Of a stretch of DNA of 64,000 nucleotides, positions 47,134 through 55,325 are shown piece after piece. A program made the position numbers and the translations under genes. This DNA is from CAVVGZ01 sp963747965 (GTDB lineage: Bacteria > Chloroflexota > Anaerolineae > Anaerolineales > Anaerolineaceae). The first letter of the stretch is position 1; every line of letters begins with the position of its first letter. The stretch lies in assembly GCA_963747965.1 (NCBI GenBank), contig CAVVGZ010000004.1, positions 640,236 to 704,235 of the forward strand, in the 5' to 3' direction. The notes beneath the pieces were generated by a model. That model did no database searches, was not told the DNA's origin, and saw only the letters and a list, made by a program, of their open reading frames with translations.

Positions 47134-47174
47134 AAATAAAAATCAAGGAGGGGCGATAAACTGTCCCTCCTTGA
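47134..47174 (-). terminator. Rho-independent terminator (minus)
   Basis: A 10-bp inverted repeat TCAAGGAGGG/CCCTCCTTGA (47143-47152 and 47165-47174). On minus it is followed by TTTTTATTT. It lies about 100 bp after the secreted-protein gene at 47271. Confidence 0.8.
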
Positions 47175-47270
47175 AGTTGTGCGCTAGCTCTTCATACTAT
47201 AGGAGTTCATTGTGCAAAATTCAGATATCTCCTAAAGTATTTCTTGCGTCCACATGTATTCTCGGAAAGC

Positions 47271-47969
47271 CTACCAGGTGACGGTATAGTCTCCCATGTA
47301 GAACCGGAGTTGGACTAGCTTCAACCCCTGATTGTCATACTGCCAGTAGTAACTATCAAACATTGGGTCAAATATCTGTACATGCTCATTTGTTGGGTCT
47401 GTGTCAAAATTCGCTGACACAAAGAGCAGTTCTTCAGTAACATTGTCCCAATTGCTCTTACCGTTCTTCCGTTCCAAATGGAGTGTATAGTCACCAACGC
47501 TGCAGAGATAACCACCTGGCAGGTCAAGGTCCTCAATACAGGTCTTCATCCAGGCTTCACCGTTTGGTTTGCCCAAAGCGCGTGCCCATACTGTGTAACT
47601 AACCTCGCAAGTGGCTGGAGTGGTGATATCACCATCAGCGTTTGCAGCATAGCACTCTGCTGGCAGCGGCAGCATGAACTCGGCGCGACCATCAGTACCA
47701 TTTGCATCCAGCACCGCGAACTCATCTGTATCAGCTTCGGTAAGGTAGATTTTTGTTCCTGCTGAAACGCCATCTTTGCCGAGAGGAACAAAAATCCGGT
47801 GTCCGTTGTCTCCTGTCATGTCAGCTGTTTTTTCCTTTGGTACGCCAATGATGTTCAGGGTGTAGTGGGCACCTGTAGGCGTAGTGACGGGTTTTTCTGC
47901 CCCCACGGGCATTGCTATGGCTAACGTGCATAGCAGAACCAACGTAACGAAAATAGTCTTTTTCAACAT
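47271..47969 (-). CDS. Secreted protein of unknown function
   Basis: 232 residues with a clear signal peptide (MLKKTIFVTLVLLCTLAIAM, cleavage probably after VGA). The mature part begins with THY/NIIGVPKEKTADMTGDNGHR, contains IFVPLGKDGVSAGTKIYLTE and three Cys (CYAA, ATCEVSY, KTCIEDL), and ends in aromatic strands (YYWQYDNQGLKLVQLRFYMG). I do not recognise a named family; it looks like a beta-rich exported protein. Its own terminator lies downstream. Confidence 0.7.
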   Translation of the reverse strand: MLKKTIFVTLVLLCTLAIAMPVGAEKPVTTPTGAHYTLNIIGVPKEKTADMTGDNGHRIFVPLGKDGVSAGTKIYLTEADTDEFAVLDANGTDGRAEFMLPLPAECYAANADGDITTPATCEVSYTVWARALGKPNGEAWMKTCIEDLDLPGGYLCSVGDYTLHLERKNGKSNWDNVTEELLFVSANFDTDPTNEHVQIFDPMFDSYYWQYDNQGLKLVQLRFYMGDYTVTW

Positions 47970-48158
47970 GCTAAAGTCTCCTTTGTTTACTACTTCGGTA
48001 AAACATTATTTAATCCTTGTAGCGCACAACGGTACCATGGCATGCTAGCATGGTTTTATAGCAATTGTCAAGGGTTCGGATTAAGGTGTTAGCCCACGCT
48101 TCCTGACATTGAAGATTTGAGCACAAAACTATAGTCGATGACCTGAGGTGTACTTGCG

Positions 48159-48473
48159 CTACTTTTTCGCCCGCGCAATTGCCGCTTTGCCAAACTCAAC
48201 AACGTCTTTTAAATTCTGAACGGGGGTGACCTTGAATTCCTGATGGATGGCTATCGAATTCAAATAACGCCCTAGTGCGCTCAGGCTATCCGCTTCGAGA
48301 ATGGCAAACGCTATATGGTCAGGCGCACCCCAGAGCAACGCATGTGCTTTGATATGCAATTCCTTGCCAATTTCTTCAAGATTCTCAAATGAGGCAAGGG
48401 CATCTGGCATTCTTTCGGTGTGATAAGCCGGGCAATTATCGGCTGTGTGTGTCATCGTGACATGGAATAACAT
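48159..48473 (-). CDS. Small alpha/beta-barrel-like protein, function unknown
   Basis: About 104 residues from the ATG at 48473 (MLFHVTMTHTADNCP), which has GAAAGGA upstream; a GTG six codons earlier is an alternative. The pattern LFHVTMTHT, GAPDHIAFAILEADSLSALG and HQEFKVTPVQNLKDVVEFG suggests a dimeric ferredoxin-like fold similar to DUF3303 or YciI-type proteins. No catalytic residues can be assigned. Confidence 0.65.
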   Translation of the reverse strand: MLFHVTMTHTADNCPAYHTERMPDALASFENLEEIGKELHIKAHALLWGAPDHIAFAILEADSLSALGRYLNSIAIHQEFKVTPVQNLKDVVEFGKAAIARAKK

Positions 48474-48491
48474 GGCTATTTTTCCTTTCAC

Positions 48492-48845
48492 TAAAGAGGA
48501 ATAATATTAAACTCGCCCAGGAGGGCATTTTAAAACACTTGACAACAATATTTAATGTATTAGATGTGGGATGACAGGTCAGGTTTTTCGGCTTGAAAAG
48601 GCATCTCCTTTCATGACGATGACCGCGTTTTCTATCTAAGACATTTTCGGAAATAAGGTTTTGCCTTTGGACAAGGCTCAAATTCAGCCGAAAAAAGCAA
48701 TATTTTTACACGGAATCGATATTTCCGATAATGCATATTATATTGATGAATCAGTGTCCCAGCAAATCGCCGTGAACGTGACAGGTTAGCGAAGAGTTAC
48801 CTGGTGGGGTGAGCCAGCCAGCTAATCAACCAACAAAGCCTTCTC
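48492..48845. other. Intergenic region, no gene recognised
   Basis: About 350 bp. The ORF at 48436-48681 on minus has no protein-like character. No repeat or promoter could be supported. Confidence 0.35.
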
Positions 48846-49082
48846 CTATAACAGGTGAGGGGTATGTGGTCCTGTGGAGCAATCTGATCCGGAAAATCCG
48901 CAGGTTTCCGGGTTAGCCTGCTGGCGGTTTGAATAGCCCGGGAAGCGGTTTACAATAAAGCAGGCCGCCCCGATGTAAGCCAGCCAGAAAATATTAATAA
49001 AGCGCGCCCAGCCCGGGGTAATCGTCCCATGGTTCTGGGCGCGTGCCATCTTTCCTGACAGAGAGGTTGGCAGGAAACCCAA
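48846..49082 (-). CDS. Possible small membrane protein
   Basis: The frame encodes ARFINIFWLAYIGAACFIV, a likely transmembrane helix. Upstream in frame, without an ATG, KLENGFLILGLGFLPTSLSG looks like a first helix, with GGAGG just before it near 49118. A real gene might start there with a non-standard or miscalled start codon. The C-terminal tail is Cys/Pro-rich and may be spurious. Weakly supported. Confidence 0.3.
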   Translation of the reverse strand: MGFLPTSLSGKMARAQNHGTITPGWARFINIFWLAYIGAACFIVNRFPGYSNRQQANPETCGFSGSDCSTGPHTPHLL

Positions 49083-49193
49083 CCCCAGTATCAGGAACCC
49101 ATTTTCCAGTTTCTTACCGCAAATCCTCCGGAAAAAAACAAAAGGCTGATATCCCTGGCTTGGAAGCGATCCTGGAGGGTTTTTTTATTATAG

Positions 49194-49265
49194 AGCGGGA
49201 GACGGGATTCGGACCCGCGAATATCAGCTTGGAAGGCTGATGCCTTACCACTTGGCGACTCCCGC
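49194..49265 (-). tRNA. tRNA-Gly (TCC)
   Basis: A 72-nt cloverleaf on minus: acceptor GCGGGAG/CTCCCGC with discriminator T, anticodon arm TCAGC-CTTCCAA-GCTGA (anticodon TCC), T-arm with GGGTCCGAATCCC. No encoded CCA. Confidence 0.94.
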
Positions 49266-49384
49266 ATGAGCCATTCTATACCGGTATTATACCAGTAAGT
49301 TTATTGCTTTTCCATGCCAGCCAGGCCGATTTCCAGGGATGCATAAGCACTTACCAGAATCTTGCTGATGGAGCAGGTAAAAAT

Positions 49385-50567
49385 TCAGCCGGGAATTGGC
49401 TGGCCTTTCTGGCTGAAATGGCTGACAATCCCGGCCATAATCGCCGCCCCGAGGGGCAGGACACTGTCATCCAGGCGGAACTGCGGGCTGTGGTGGGGCG
49501 GGTATTCCGGCCCGCCGGCACCGAGCACAAAATACGTGCCGGGCACCAGCTGCAGGAATATCGACATATCCTCCGAGGGCGTGGACCTCTGGCCGCCTTC
49601 AATTTTGTCCGATCCAAGCATTTTCTCCAGCAGAGGGATTAATTCCCGGGTGATCTTCGGGTCATTAACCGTTGCCGGTACGCTATCGATGAGTTCAAAT
49701 TCCGCCCTGGCGCCATTCATTTCGGCCACACCCCTGATGATCTCTCCGATGCGCCGGTGCACCAGCTGGCGCGTCTCGGGCAGATACGTCCGGATGGTCC
49801 CGGTCAGCTCGCAGACGTCTGGTATGACATTGGCGGCATCCCCGGCATGCATGCTGCCAATCCCCACCACGGCAACATCCAGCGGATTCACATTGCGGCT
49901 CACGATCGTTTGCAGGGCATTAATGATCTGTACGGCAGTCAGGATCGGGTCAACCGTATCCTGCGGTTCTGCGCCGTGCCCGCCTTTGCCGTGAATCGTC
50001 AGCTTGAACGTGTCCGCTGCCGACATGATCGGGCCTTCCTCAACTTTTACGTGACCGGCGGGTGTGCGGGAATGCAGGTGCAGGCCAAAGCACATATCCG
50101 GCATGGGATCCAGCGCGCCGTCATCCACCATCGATTGGGCACCGTTGGTGGTTTCTTCAGCAGGTTGAAAAATAAATAAGACCTTGCCCCTGAAGGTATC
50201 TTTATGCCTGCGCCAGCAGGGCAGCGGTTCCCATGCCTATGGCGGCATGGCCGTCATGGCCGCAGCCGTGCAGCCTGCCCGGGTATACCGATGCGTATTC
50301 CAGGTCAGACTCCTGCTGGATGGGCAGGGCGTCGATATCGAAACGCAGCATGATCACCGGCCCATCCCCCGTGCCGGATAAGATCCCCGCCACACCGGTT
50401 TTTCCGACTCCCGTCCGGGTTTCGATGCCCAGGCTTCTTAAATGATCGGCAATAATCCCGGCCGTGCGTACCTCTTCAAATCCAAGTTCGGGATGCTGGT
50501 GGAAATCCCGCCGCCAGCCAATGATTTTTGACCCGATTGCCTGTGCTTCCTCAAAAAAATCCACCAT
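49385..50567 (-). CDS. M20 family metallopeptidase/amidohydrolase (one frameshift)
   Basis: The N-terminal frame (50567-50202) has WRRDFHQHPELGFEEVRTA, MLRFDIDALPIQ and LHGCGHDGHAAIGMGTAAL with the metal-binding Cys/His. The other frame (from about 50203) continues FIFQPAEETTNGAQSMVDDG, the dimerisation domain with GKGGHGAEPQDTVDP, and HHSPQFRLDDSVLPLG. One base near 50203 separates them. Total about 394 residues, normal for amidohydrolases that remove N-acyl groups from amino acids or hippurate. The role matches the amino-acid-scavenging theme. Confidence 0.9.
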
Positions 50568-50963
50568 ACCAACTCTCCTCGGCTGTATTCCTGATGTTTA
50601 CCTGGTTGATTTGAAAACAGGTTGATGCCTGGACTGCTGCAGGGTTTTGGCGAATACTGCTTTTCAAGGAACCTGAACCAAAAAGATATGCTTCTCTCGT
50701 CTGAAACCCTGTCCATGAAAAAGGATCCATTTATTTTACTGCAATTCAATCCATCAAGCTGCTTGTCATCCTTGTTTGTTCTCAGCTTCCGGAGCAGGGT
50801 AAGCAGCGAAATGACCAATTATTAGATAAAATTGAGGTGGTATTCTTGCAGAAAGAATATTCCAGGTGAGGCTGATAAGCAGCCGGCGAGGGATGAAACG
50901 CAATGATTCCACCCGGAAGGGAATCCATCCACCTGGTGTAAACACGATGGATGAGGAGAAATT
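50568..50963. other. Intergenic region, no gene recognised
   Basis: About 400 bp between the divergent M20 and EamA genes. The small ORF at 50622-50825 is not protein-like. GGATGAGGAGAAATT just before 50964 is the RBS of the EamA gene. Confidence 0.4.
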
Positions 50964-51381
50964 ATGAGGGCTGACCTTTACTTGCTGCTGGCCACGTTCT
51001 TATGGGGCGTCTGGGGATTTGCAGATAAGATGGCAGTGACCACGCGCCCATCCTTACACGGTGCAATGGGTGTATTCCATTCCGTACATCCTGTTCATCC
51101 CGGTCTGGTATATCATGAGCAGAAAGGCAGCACCAGGTGCCGGTGTCGATCCGCAGGCTGCTGCCTGGACCATCCTGGCCAGTGTCTCCTCCATGGCAGC
51201 CATGCTTTTCCTGTTCTTCGCCCTGCGCTCCAAACCCGCCTCCATTGCCATGGCCATGACTGCTGCCTACCCCCTGGTAACCCTTGGCCTGGCAGTCATC
51301 CTGAAAATGGAACAATTGAGTGCCGTGAAGGTTGGCGGAATGTTGCTCATCATCCTGGGGGTGATCCTCCTATGGGAATAG
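50964..51381 (+). CDS. Single-domain EamA/DMT-family transporter (one frameshift)
   Basis: The first frame reads MRADLYLLLATFLWGVWGFA; the second, from about 51055, reads VQWVYSIPYILFIPVWYIMS, then three more hydrophobic helices ending LIILGVILLWE. One base near 51050 joins them into about 139 residues with roughly five helices, a single EamA unit. Such half-size proteins form dimers in the inner membrane and export small metabolites. Substrate unknown. Confidence 0.75.
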
Positions 51382-51511
51382 CTGCAGGGATACAGGTTGA
51401 GCCCCCAGGAAAATCCGGGATGGGTTAAGGGGGAAGCCCGCTGAACACAAAGAAGTTAAGAATTTCAAAAAATGCTTGAAATCAAATCAATAAATTGCTA
51501 TAGTTGTATCA

Positions 51512-51720
51512 GCACGGACAGTTTCCCTTTAGTCATCGCAGCCATACATCACTTCGTATCCATATAGCACGCTTTTGGCGTACAAGGTGGAAAAGGTACC
51601 GCCTGATTGGGCACCGCACGTGTCCAAAAGCCCATCACACGAACCGTATAAACGGTGCCTGCCGCTGGCAGGGTGATTGGGTGGTGATGGGGGTGTTATC
51701 CAGACGGAAACTGTCCGTGC
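51512..51720. repeat. 209-bp element with perfect 15-bp terminal inverted repeats
   Basis: GCACGGACAGTTTCC at 51512-51526 and its exact complement GGAAACTGTCCGTGC at 51706-51720. The interior has further palindromic pieces (ACCGT/ACGGT; CCCATCAC and GTGATGGG) and no credible ORF. This is the shape of a MITE-like element or a large folded RNA. It ends about 36 bp before tRNA-Arg, just upstream of its -10 box. Confidence 0.65.
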
Positions 51721-51737
51721 ACTTTTTTGCTTGTCGA

Positions 51738-51746
51738 TGCTATAAT
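51738..51746 (+). promoter_or_regulatory. Extended -10 of tRNA-Arg
   Basis: TGCTATAAT, an extended -10 box, 10 bp before the tRNA 5' end. No good -35 was seen. Confidence 0.65.
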
Positions 51747-51756
51747 TGGGGGCACT

Positions 51757-51829
51757 GCCCCAGTAGCTCAAAGGATAGAGCGAAGCACTCCTAACGCTTA
51801 GGTTGGGGGTTCGAGTCCCTCCTGGGGCA
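51757..51829 (+). tRNA. tRNA-Arg (CCT)
   Basis: A 73-nt cloverleaf: acceptor GCCCCAG/CTGGGGC with discriminator A, D-arm AGCTCAAAGGATAGAGC, anticodon loop CTCCTAA (anticodon CCT) with one A-C mismatch in the stem, T-arm GGGGG-TTCGAGT-CCCTC. No encoded CCA; a short T run follows. Confidence 0.93.
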
Positions 51830-51844
51830 CTTTTTATTTGAAAC

Positions 51845-52008
51845 GTAGGTTGGGTAGAATGTGGGGGTAAGACAACCATTCGGTAATACGATCAATCCAC
51901 ATTCTACCCAACATCTTGTAGCCTCACCATCCGCAAAATTGTTGGGTTTCGGGTGGTACCTCGCTCGTCCAACCCGTATTACCGTCCCCACCCTCAACCA
52001 CAACCTAC
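51845..52008. repeat. 164-bp palindrome-rich element with GTAGGTTG/CAACCTAC ends
   Basis: The ends GTAGGTTG (51845-51852) and CAACCTAC (52001-52008) are inverted. Inside are a perfect 16-bp inverted pair GTTGGGTAGAATGTGG/CCACATTCTACCCAAC (51849-51864, 51897-51912) and a 9-bp pair CGGTAATAC/GTATTACCG (51881-51889, 51976-51984). GTAGGTTGGGT-type elements recur between genes in many bacteria. It starts 15 bp after tRNA-Arg. Confidence 0.65.
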
Positions 52009-52186
52009 AAAAACTGCAGGCGTTTCCCCCAATCCCTGTAAGGGCACGGGGTTATAGATCCTGCCGGATGAGCGAGAAATCCCCGACGATGCACAACCAA
52101 TCTCCGACTGTAAGGAGTGGGACCGAAGTGAGTGGGGCGACCTTACCCAGCCGGGGTATCAATATAATATGACTGCATCAACCCAT

Positions 52187-52239
52187 TCCGCCATTACCGC
52201 CATACATTTTTCTGAAAAAGGGATGGCGGTAATGGCGGA
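52187..52239. repeat. Perfect 17-bp inverted repeat hairpin
   Basis: TCCGCCATTACCGCCAT (52187-52203) and ATGGCGGTAATGGCGGA (52223-52239), with a 19-nt loop that can itself pair (TTTTTC/GAAAAA). Each arm is an imperfect direct repeat of CCGCCATTA. It could be a REP-like unit or a strong terminator. Confidence 0.65.
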
Positions 52240-52487
52240 GATTGAATTATTTCCATAAGCTGGGCGCTTGCCAGGATGTGCCTGGAAAACCGTGTTATCT
52301 CCCTGAACCACTCCGGCACATGAATCCAATAGAGAAATTCTCGTTCACCAATACATATTTCTGCAGGTGGGAGGGACAAACCGGATTTTATTATGCAATG
52401 ATGGAGTACGTCTTCGGTATCGCACGTTTTCTGCGCCAAAAAGATATAGAATAGAAACACATCAAGTCAATCCCGGAGACAAACCCC

Positions 52488-53898
52488 TTGCTTACTAAAT
52501 CCGATTTCCTGATATACCTGGATGCCCCGCTCCATTTATGGGCAGCTAAACATGACAGGATTGAAAAAGCTGCTTCACCATTCAGTGAGCACCTCATGCG
52601 CCAAGGTTTTGAGGTTGAACAGCTTGCCAGGGAGTACTTTGAAGAGATAATCCAGGATTCGGACATCCAGCTCCTCTGGCAGCAAACCTTTTCCGAACAG
52701 GATTATCTTGTCAGGAGCGATGCCCTGCTGCATAATAAATCGGATGGTGTTTATGACCTTTATGAAGTCAAGAGCGGTACAGGTCTTAAACCGGAATATA
52801 TATACGACGCAGCTTTTCAAACGCTTATCCTACAGAAAATAATCACAATCGGAAGGGTCTTCATCCTGCACCTCAATCCGGGCTATATTCGTGTCGGTAG
52901 CCTGGACCTGGCGCAGCTATTTGTGCCTGAGGATATCACCGAGCGGGTCAATGAAATCATGGTCGAAGTGCAGGCTCTGCGGGAGGATGCCCTGCGCACC
53001 GCCGGCAGCGACTATCCGGATTTATCTGGACACTGCTGGTCTCCAAGGGAATGCCCCTGCCCGCAGCTCTGCCATCCGAACCTGCCGGACTTCTCCATAT
53101 ATGATATCCCCGGTTTGAATCGTAAAAAGAAAATGGAACTGCTGGAAACGGGAATCATTCTAGCCAAAGACATCCCGGAGACTTTCCCCCTCAATTCCAG
53201 GCAGCGCCAGGTTGTTGCGCTGGCAAAAACCGGGCAGGAAAACATTGACCGCCAGGCTATCCGCAGGGAGATGGATAAATTTATCTATCCTGTCTATTTC
53301 CTGGATTACGAAACCTGTATCAGTGCCATCCCGTTGTATACTGGCTGTCACCCGCAGCAGCAGATGGTTTTTCAATATTCCCTGTTCAGGATGGATACCC
53401 CGGATGGAGAAATCGCCCATTCAGAATATTTATCGGTCAACCTTGAAGAAATATCAAAATCACTCCTTGAACATCTCACCGGGGCTGTTGGAGACACCGG
53501 AACTGTTTTTGTCTGGAATAAAACCTTCGAAATCACCAGGAACAAAGAATTGGCAGCCCAGTACCCGCAATTATGCCATGTTTCTCAGCTATCTCAATGA
53601 AAGGATCTATGACCTGGGCGATTTTGTTTCCAGGGGGCTGTATCTCCACCCCGGATTCAAAGGGAGCTGGTCGCTCAAGAATGTCCTGCCGGTGATGGTA
53701 CCCGGGTTGAACTATGAGGATTTGGAAATCGGTAATGGGGAAGAAGCCATGCTGGCCTGGTGGAACCTGGTGCATGGACAGTTGTCCGAAGCGCAGGTGG
53801 AACCGGTCAAACAGGCTTTGTTGAAATACTGCCAGCTGGATACCCTGGCAATGGTAAATATCTGGAAAAAATTGTATTTATTTGGCACTGGGGGTTGA
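52488..53898 (+). CDS. DUF2779-type nuclease: Cas4-like domain plus DEDD exonuclease-like domain (one frameshift)
   Basis: The start is TTG at 52488, with GGAG 10 bp upstream. The N-terminal half has a PD-(D/E)XK pattern (RSDALL D77, DLYEVKSG E93/K95) and a Cys set (C183, C189, C191, C195 in CWSPRECPCPQLC), as in Cas4/AddB-like iron-sulfur nucleases. The second half begins FLDYETCISAIP (D273, E275), a DEDD exonuclease motif. It continues after a one-base shift near 53580 into MFLSYLNERIYDLGDFVSRG and LLKYCQLDTLAMVNIWKKL. Total about 470 residues. The physiological role is unknown; it lies beside a cluster of mobile-type repeats. Confidence 0.82.
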
Positions 53899-54034
53899 TT
53901 CGTAAAATTGTGTCCTTTCCCGAATAATTAATCGATCTAAATCACTTTCCATTTCCCTCCCTGGTCCCCTCCTGCCAATAGTTTACCCTGATCTTTACCC
54001 ACCCGCTGGTTGCGATTCCTGCTATCGTTAAAGC

Positions 54035-54238
54035 ATGCAATCTACCTACCACCGCCGGCATTGTGACTGCCCACCCGGGCCAAACGGACAGCACTGCTGG
54101 CATGCCCTTGAAGGAAAAAAAGCCAGGGACTACCCGTACTGGCTGGCAATCTGCTGCTGGTGCGGGGCTTTCCGCTACCGGGAAAATGAAGCGGATCATC
54201 AGGCAGAGGTTCACGGCCAGCATGCCGCAGGATTGTGA
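54035..54238 (+). CDS. Possible small Cys/His-rich protein
   Basis: 67 residues with HCDCPPGPNGQHCWHALEG and LAICCWCGAFRY, six Cys and several His that could bind zinc. The ATG at 54035 lacks a convincing RBS. The composition is unlike the shadow frames around it, but the family is not recognised. Confidence 0.35.
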   Translation: MQSTYHRRHCDCPPGPNGQHCWHALEGKKARDYPYWLAICCWCGAFRYRENEADHQAEVHGQHAAGL

Positions 54239-54443
54239 AACGGTTTTCCTTTTCCAGTCATTATTATATAATGGGTATAGGCACAGTCATCACACCGGGA
54301 AGGGGCCCATCCTGCAAAATGTGCTGCTTCGAATCCCCATGTCGCGGGCGGCGTTGTCTTATCAACCACATGCCCGGTCATTGAATAGAACAGATTTGTT
54401 GTTCAAAACCAGTCCTGTCCAACCATTCCAGGGAGGTGTAAGC

Positions 54444-54722
54444 ATGGGTATCTATATTATGTTCGGCGATTATTCTTATGATTCAGTCAAAGAAATCAGC
54501 CCGCAGCGCACCCACGCTGCTACAGAATTAATCGAGAAAGCCGGCGGTGAGCTTAAGTACGTGTATGTTTTGCTGGGAGAAACCGATTTGCTGCTCATCA
54601 CCGAGTTTCCCACCGTTCAGCAGGCGATGAAAGCCTCGATCGATTTATCCAAATTGCTGGGAGTAGTCTTTAAAACATCGCCGGCAATCGGGGCAGATGA
54701 GTTTGACAAAATATTAGGGTAG
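54444..54722 (+). CDS. GYD domain protein
   Basis: 92 residues from the ATG at 54444, with GGGAGG 7 bp upstream. The pattern MGIYIMFGDYSYDSVKEIS, ELIEKAGGELKYVYVLLGET and DLLLITEFPTVQQAMKASID matches the GYD family (dimeric ferredoxin-like fold). Its biochemical role is unknown. The longer frame from 54063 is rejected because the GYD family starts here. Confidence 0.88.
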   Translation: MGIYIMFGDYSYDSVKEISPQRTHAATELIEKAGGELKYVYVLLGETDLLLITEFPTVQQAMKASIDLSKLLGVVFKTSPAIGADEFDKILG

Positions 54723-54735
54723 ATCTTTTATCCGC

Positions 54736-54765
54736 AAAAAAAGGCGTATGCAAGATGCAAACGCC
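54736..54765 (-). terminator. Terminator on minus
   Basis: GGCGT/ACGCC stem (54743-54747 and 54761-54765), followed on minus by seven T. It would end a minus-strand transcript coming from about 55.1 kb. Confidence 0.55.
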
Positions 54766-54860
54766 CTAAAACACCATCTTGAATATTTGCCAAACCTGCC
54801 GGTTTCTGCATCCTTATAACCAATCCAAACGGAACCATTTGGCGCGGCTGTTAATTACTT

Positions 54861-55163
54861 CTACCCGGTCATATGGCAGTCCATCTGCAGCTGCCTGACT
54901 ATAAAAAATTTCCACTGGGAAAAACACGGCCTATTTCCTGGTAAATTACCACACAGTTCATCTGGAGCAGCAGCTATCTGTGGGCAGTTCCTGGCAGGCA
55001 AGACCGTCCAGCGGCTTCTTACCAGGCGCCCCAGCAGCCTGTTCATCCAGGACAGTTCTGCCATTAGAAATTGCCAGATAGGCGCCCAATGAAGCATCCA
55101 ATCTTTCCGCCTGTGTGTAATTTGTATTGTGCCGTGCTCCACACATCCATAAATAAAAACCAC
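54861..55163 (-). pseudogene. Uncertain minus-strand coding remnant
   Basis: Two overlapping minus frames each have partly protein-like stretches: NTNYTQAERLDASLGAYLAI (in 54958-55146) and GNRPCFSQWKFFIVRQLQMD (in 54861-54960). With the terminator at 54736 this suggests a short frameshifted or decayed gene. No family recognised. Confidence 0.25.
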
Positions 55164-55325
55164 CTTATAGAATTACGGTGCATCTCAAAAATCACCCGGG
55201 GCGTTTTGAATTAGATCCATTTTACTTCCGGGATACAGCGGGTCTCCACTTGATGAAACACTCCTCAAGCCATAAATATCCAGGTAGTGCTAAAATTATA
55301 TCCAGACTGAGTCAAGGAGGATTCA

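Noticed and set aside
52194..52460. Small ORFs on both strands upstream of the nuclease gene (including 52242-52454 on plus)
   Set aside because: They overlap the 17-bp hairpin or each other, and show no domain pattern or ribosome-binding site.
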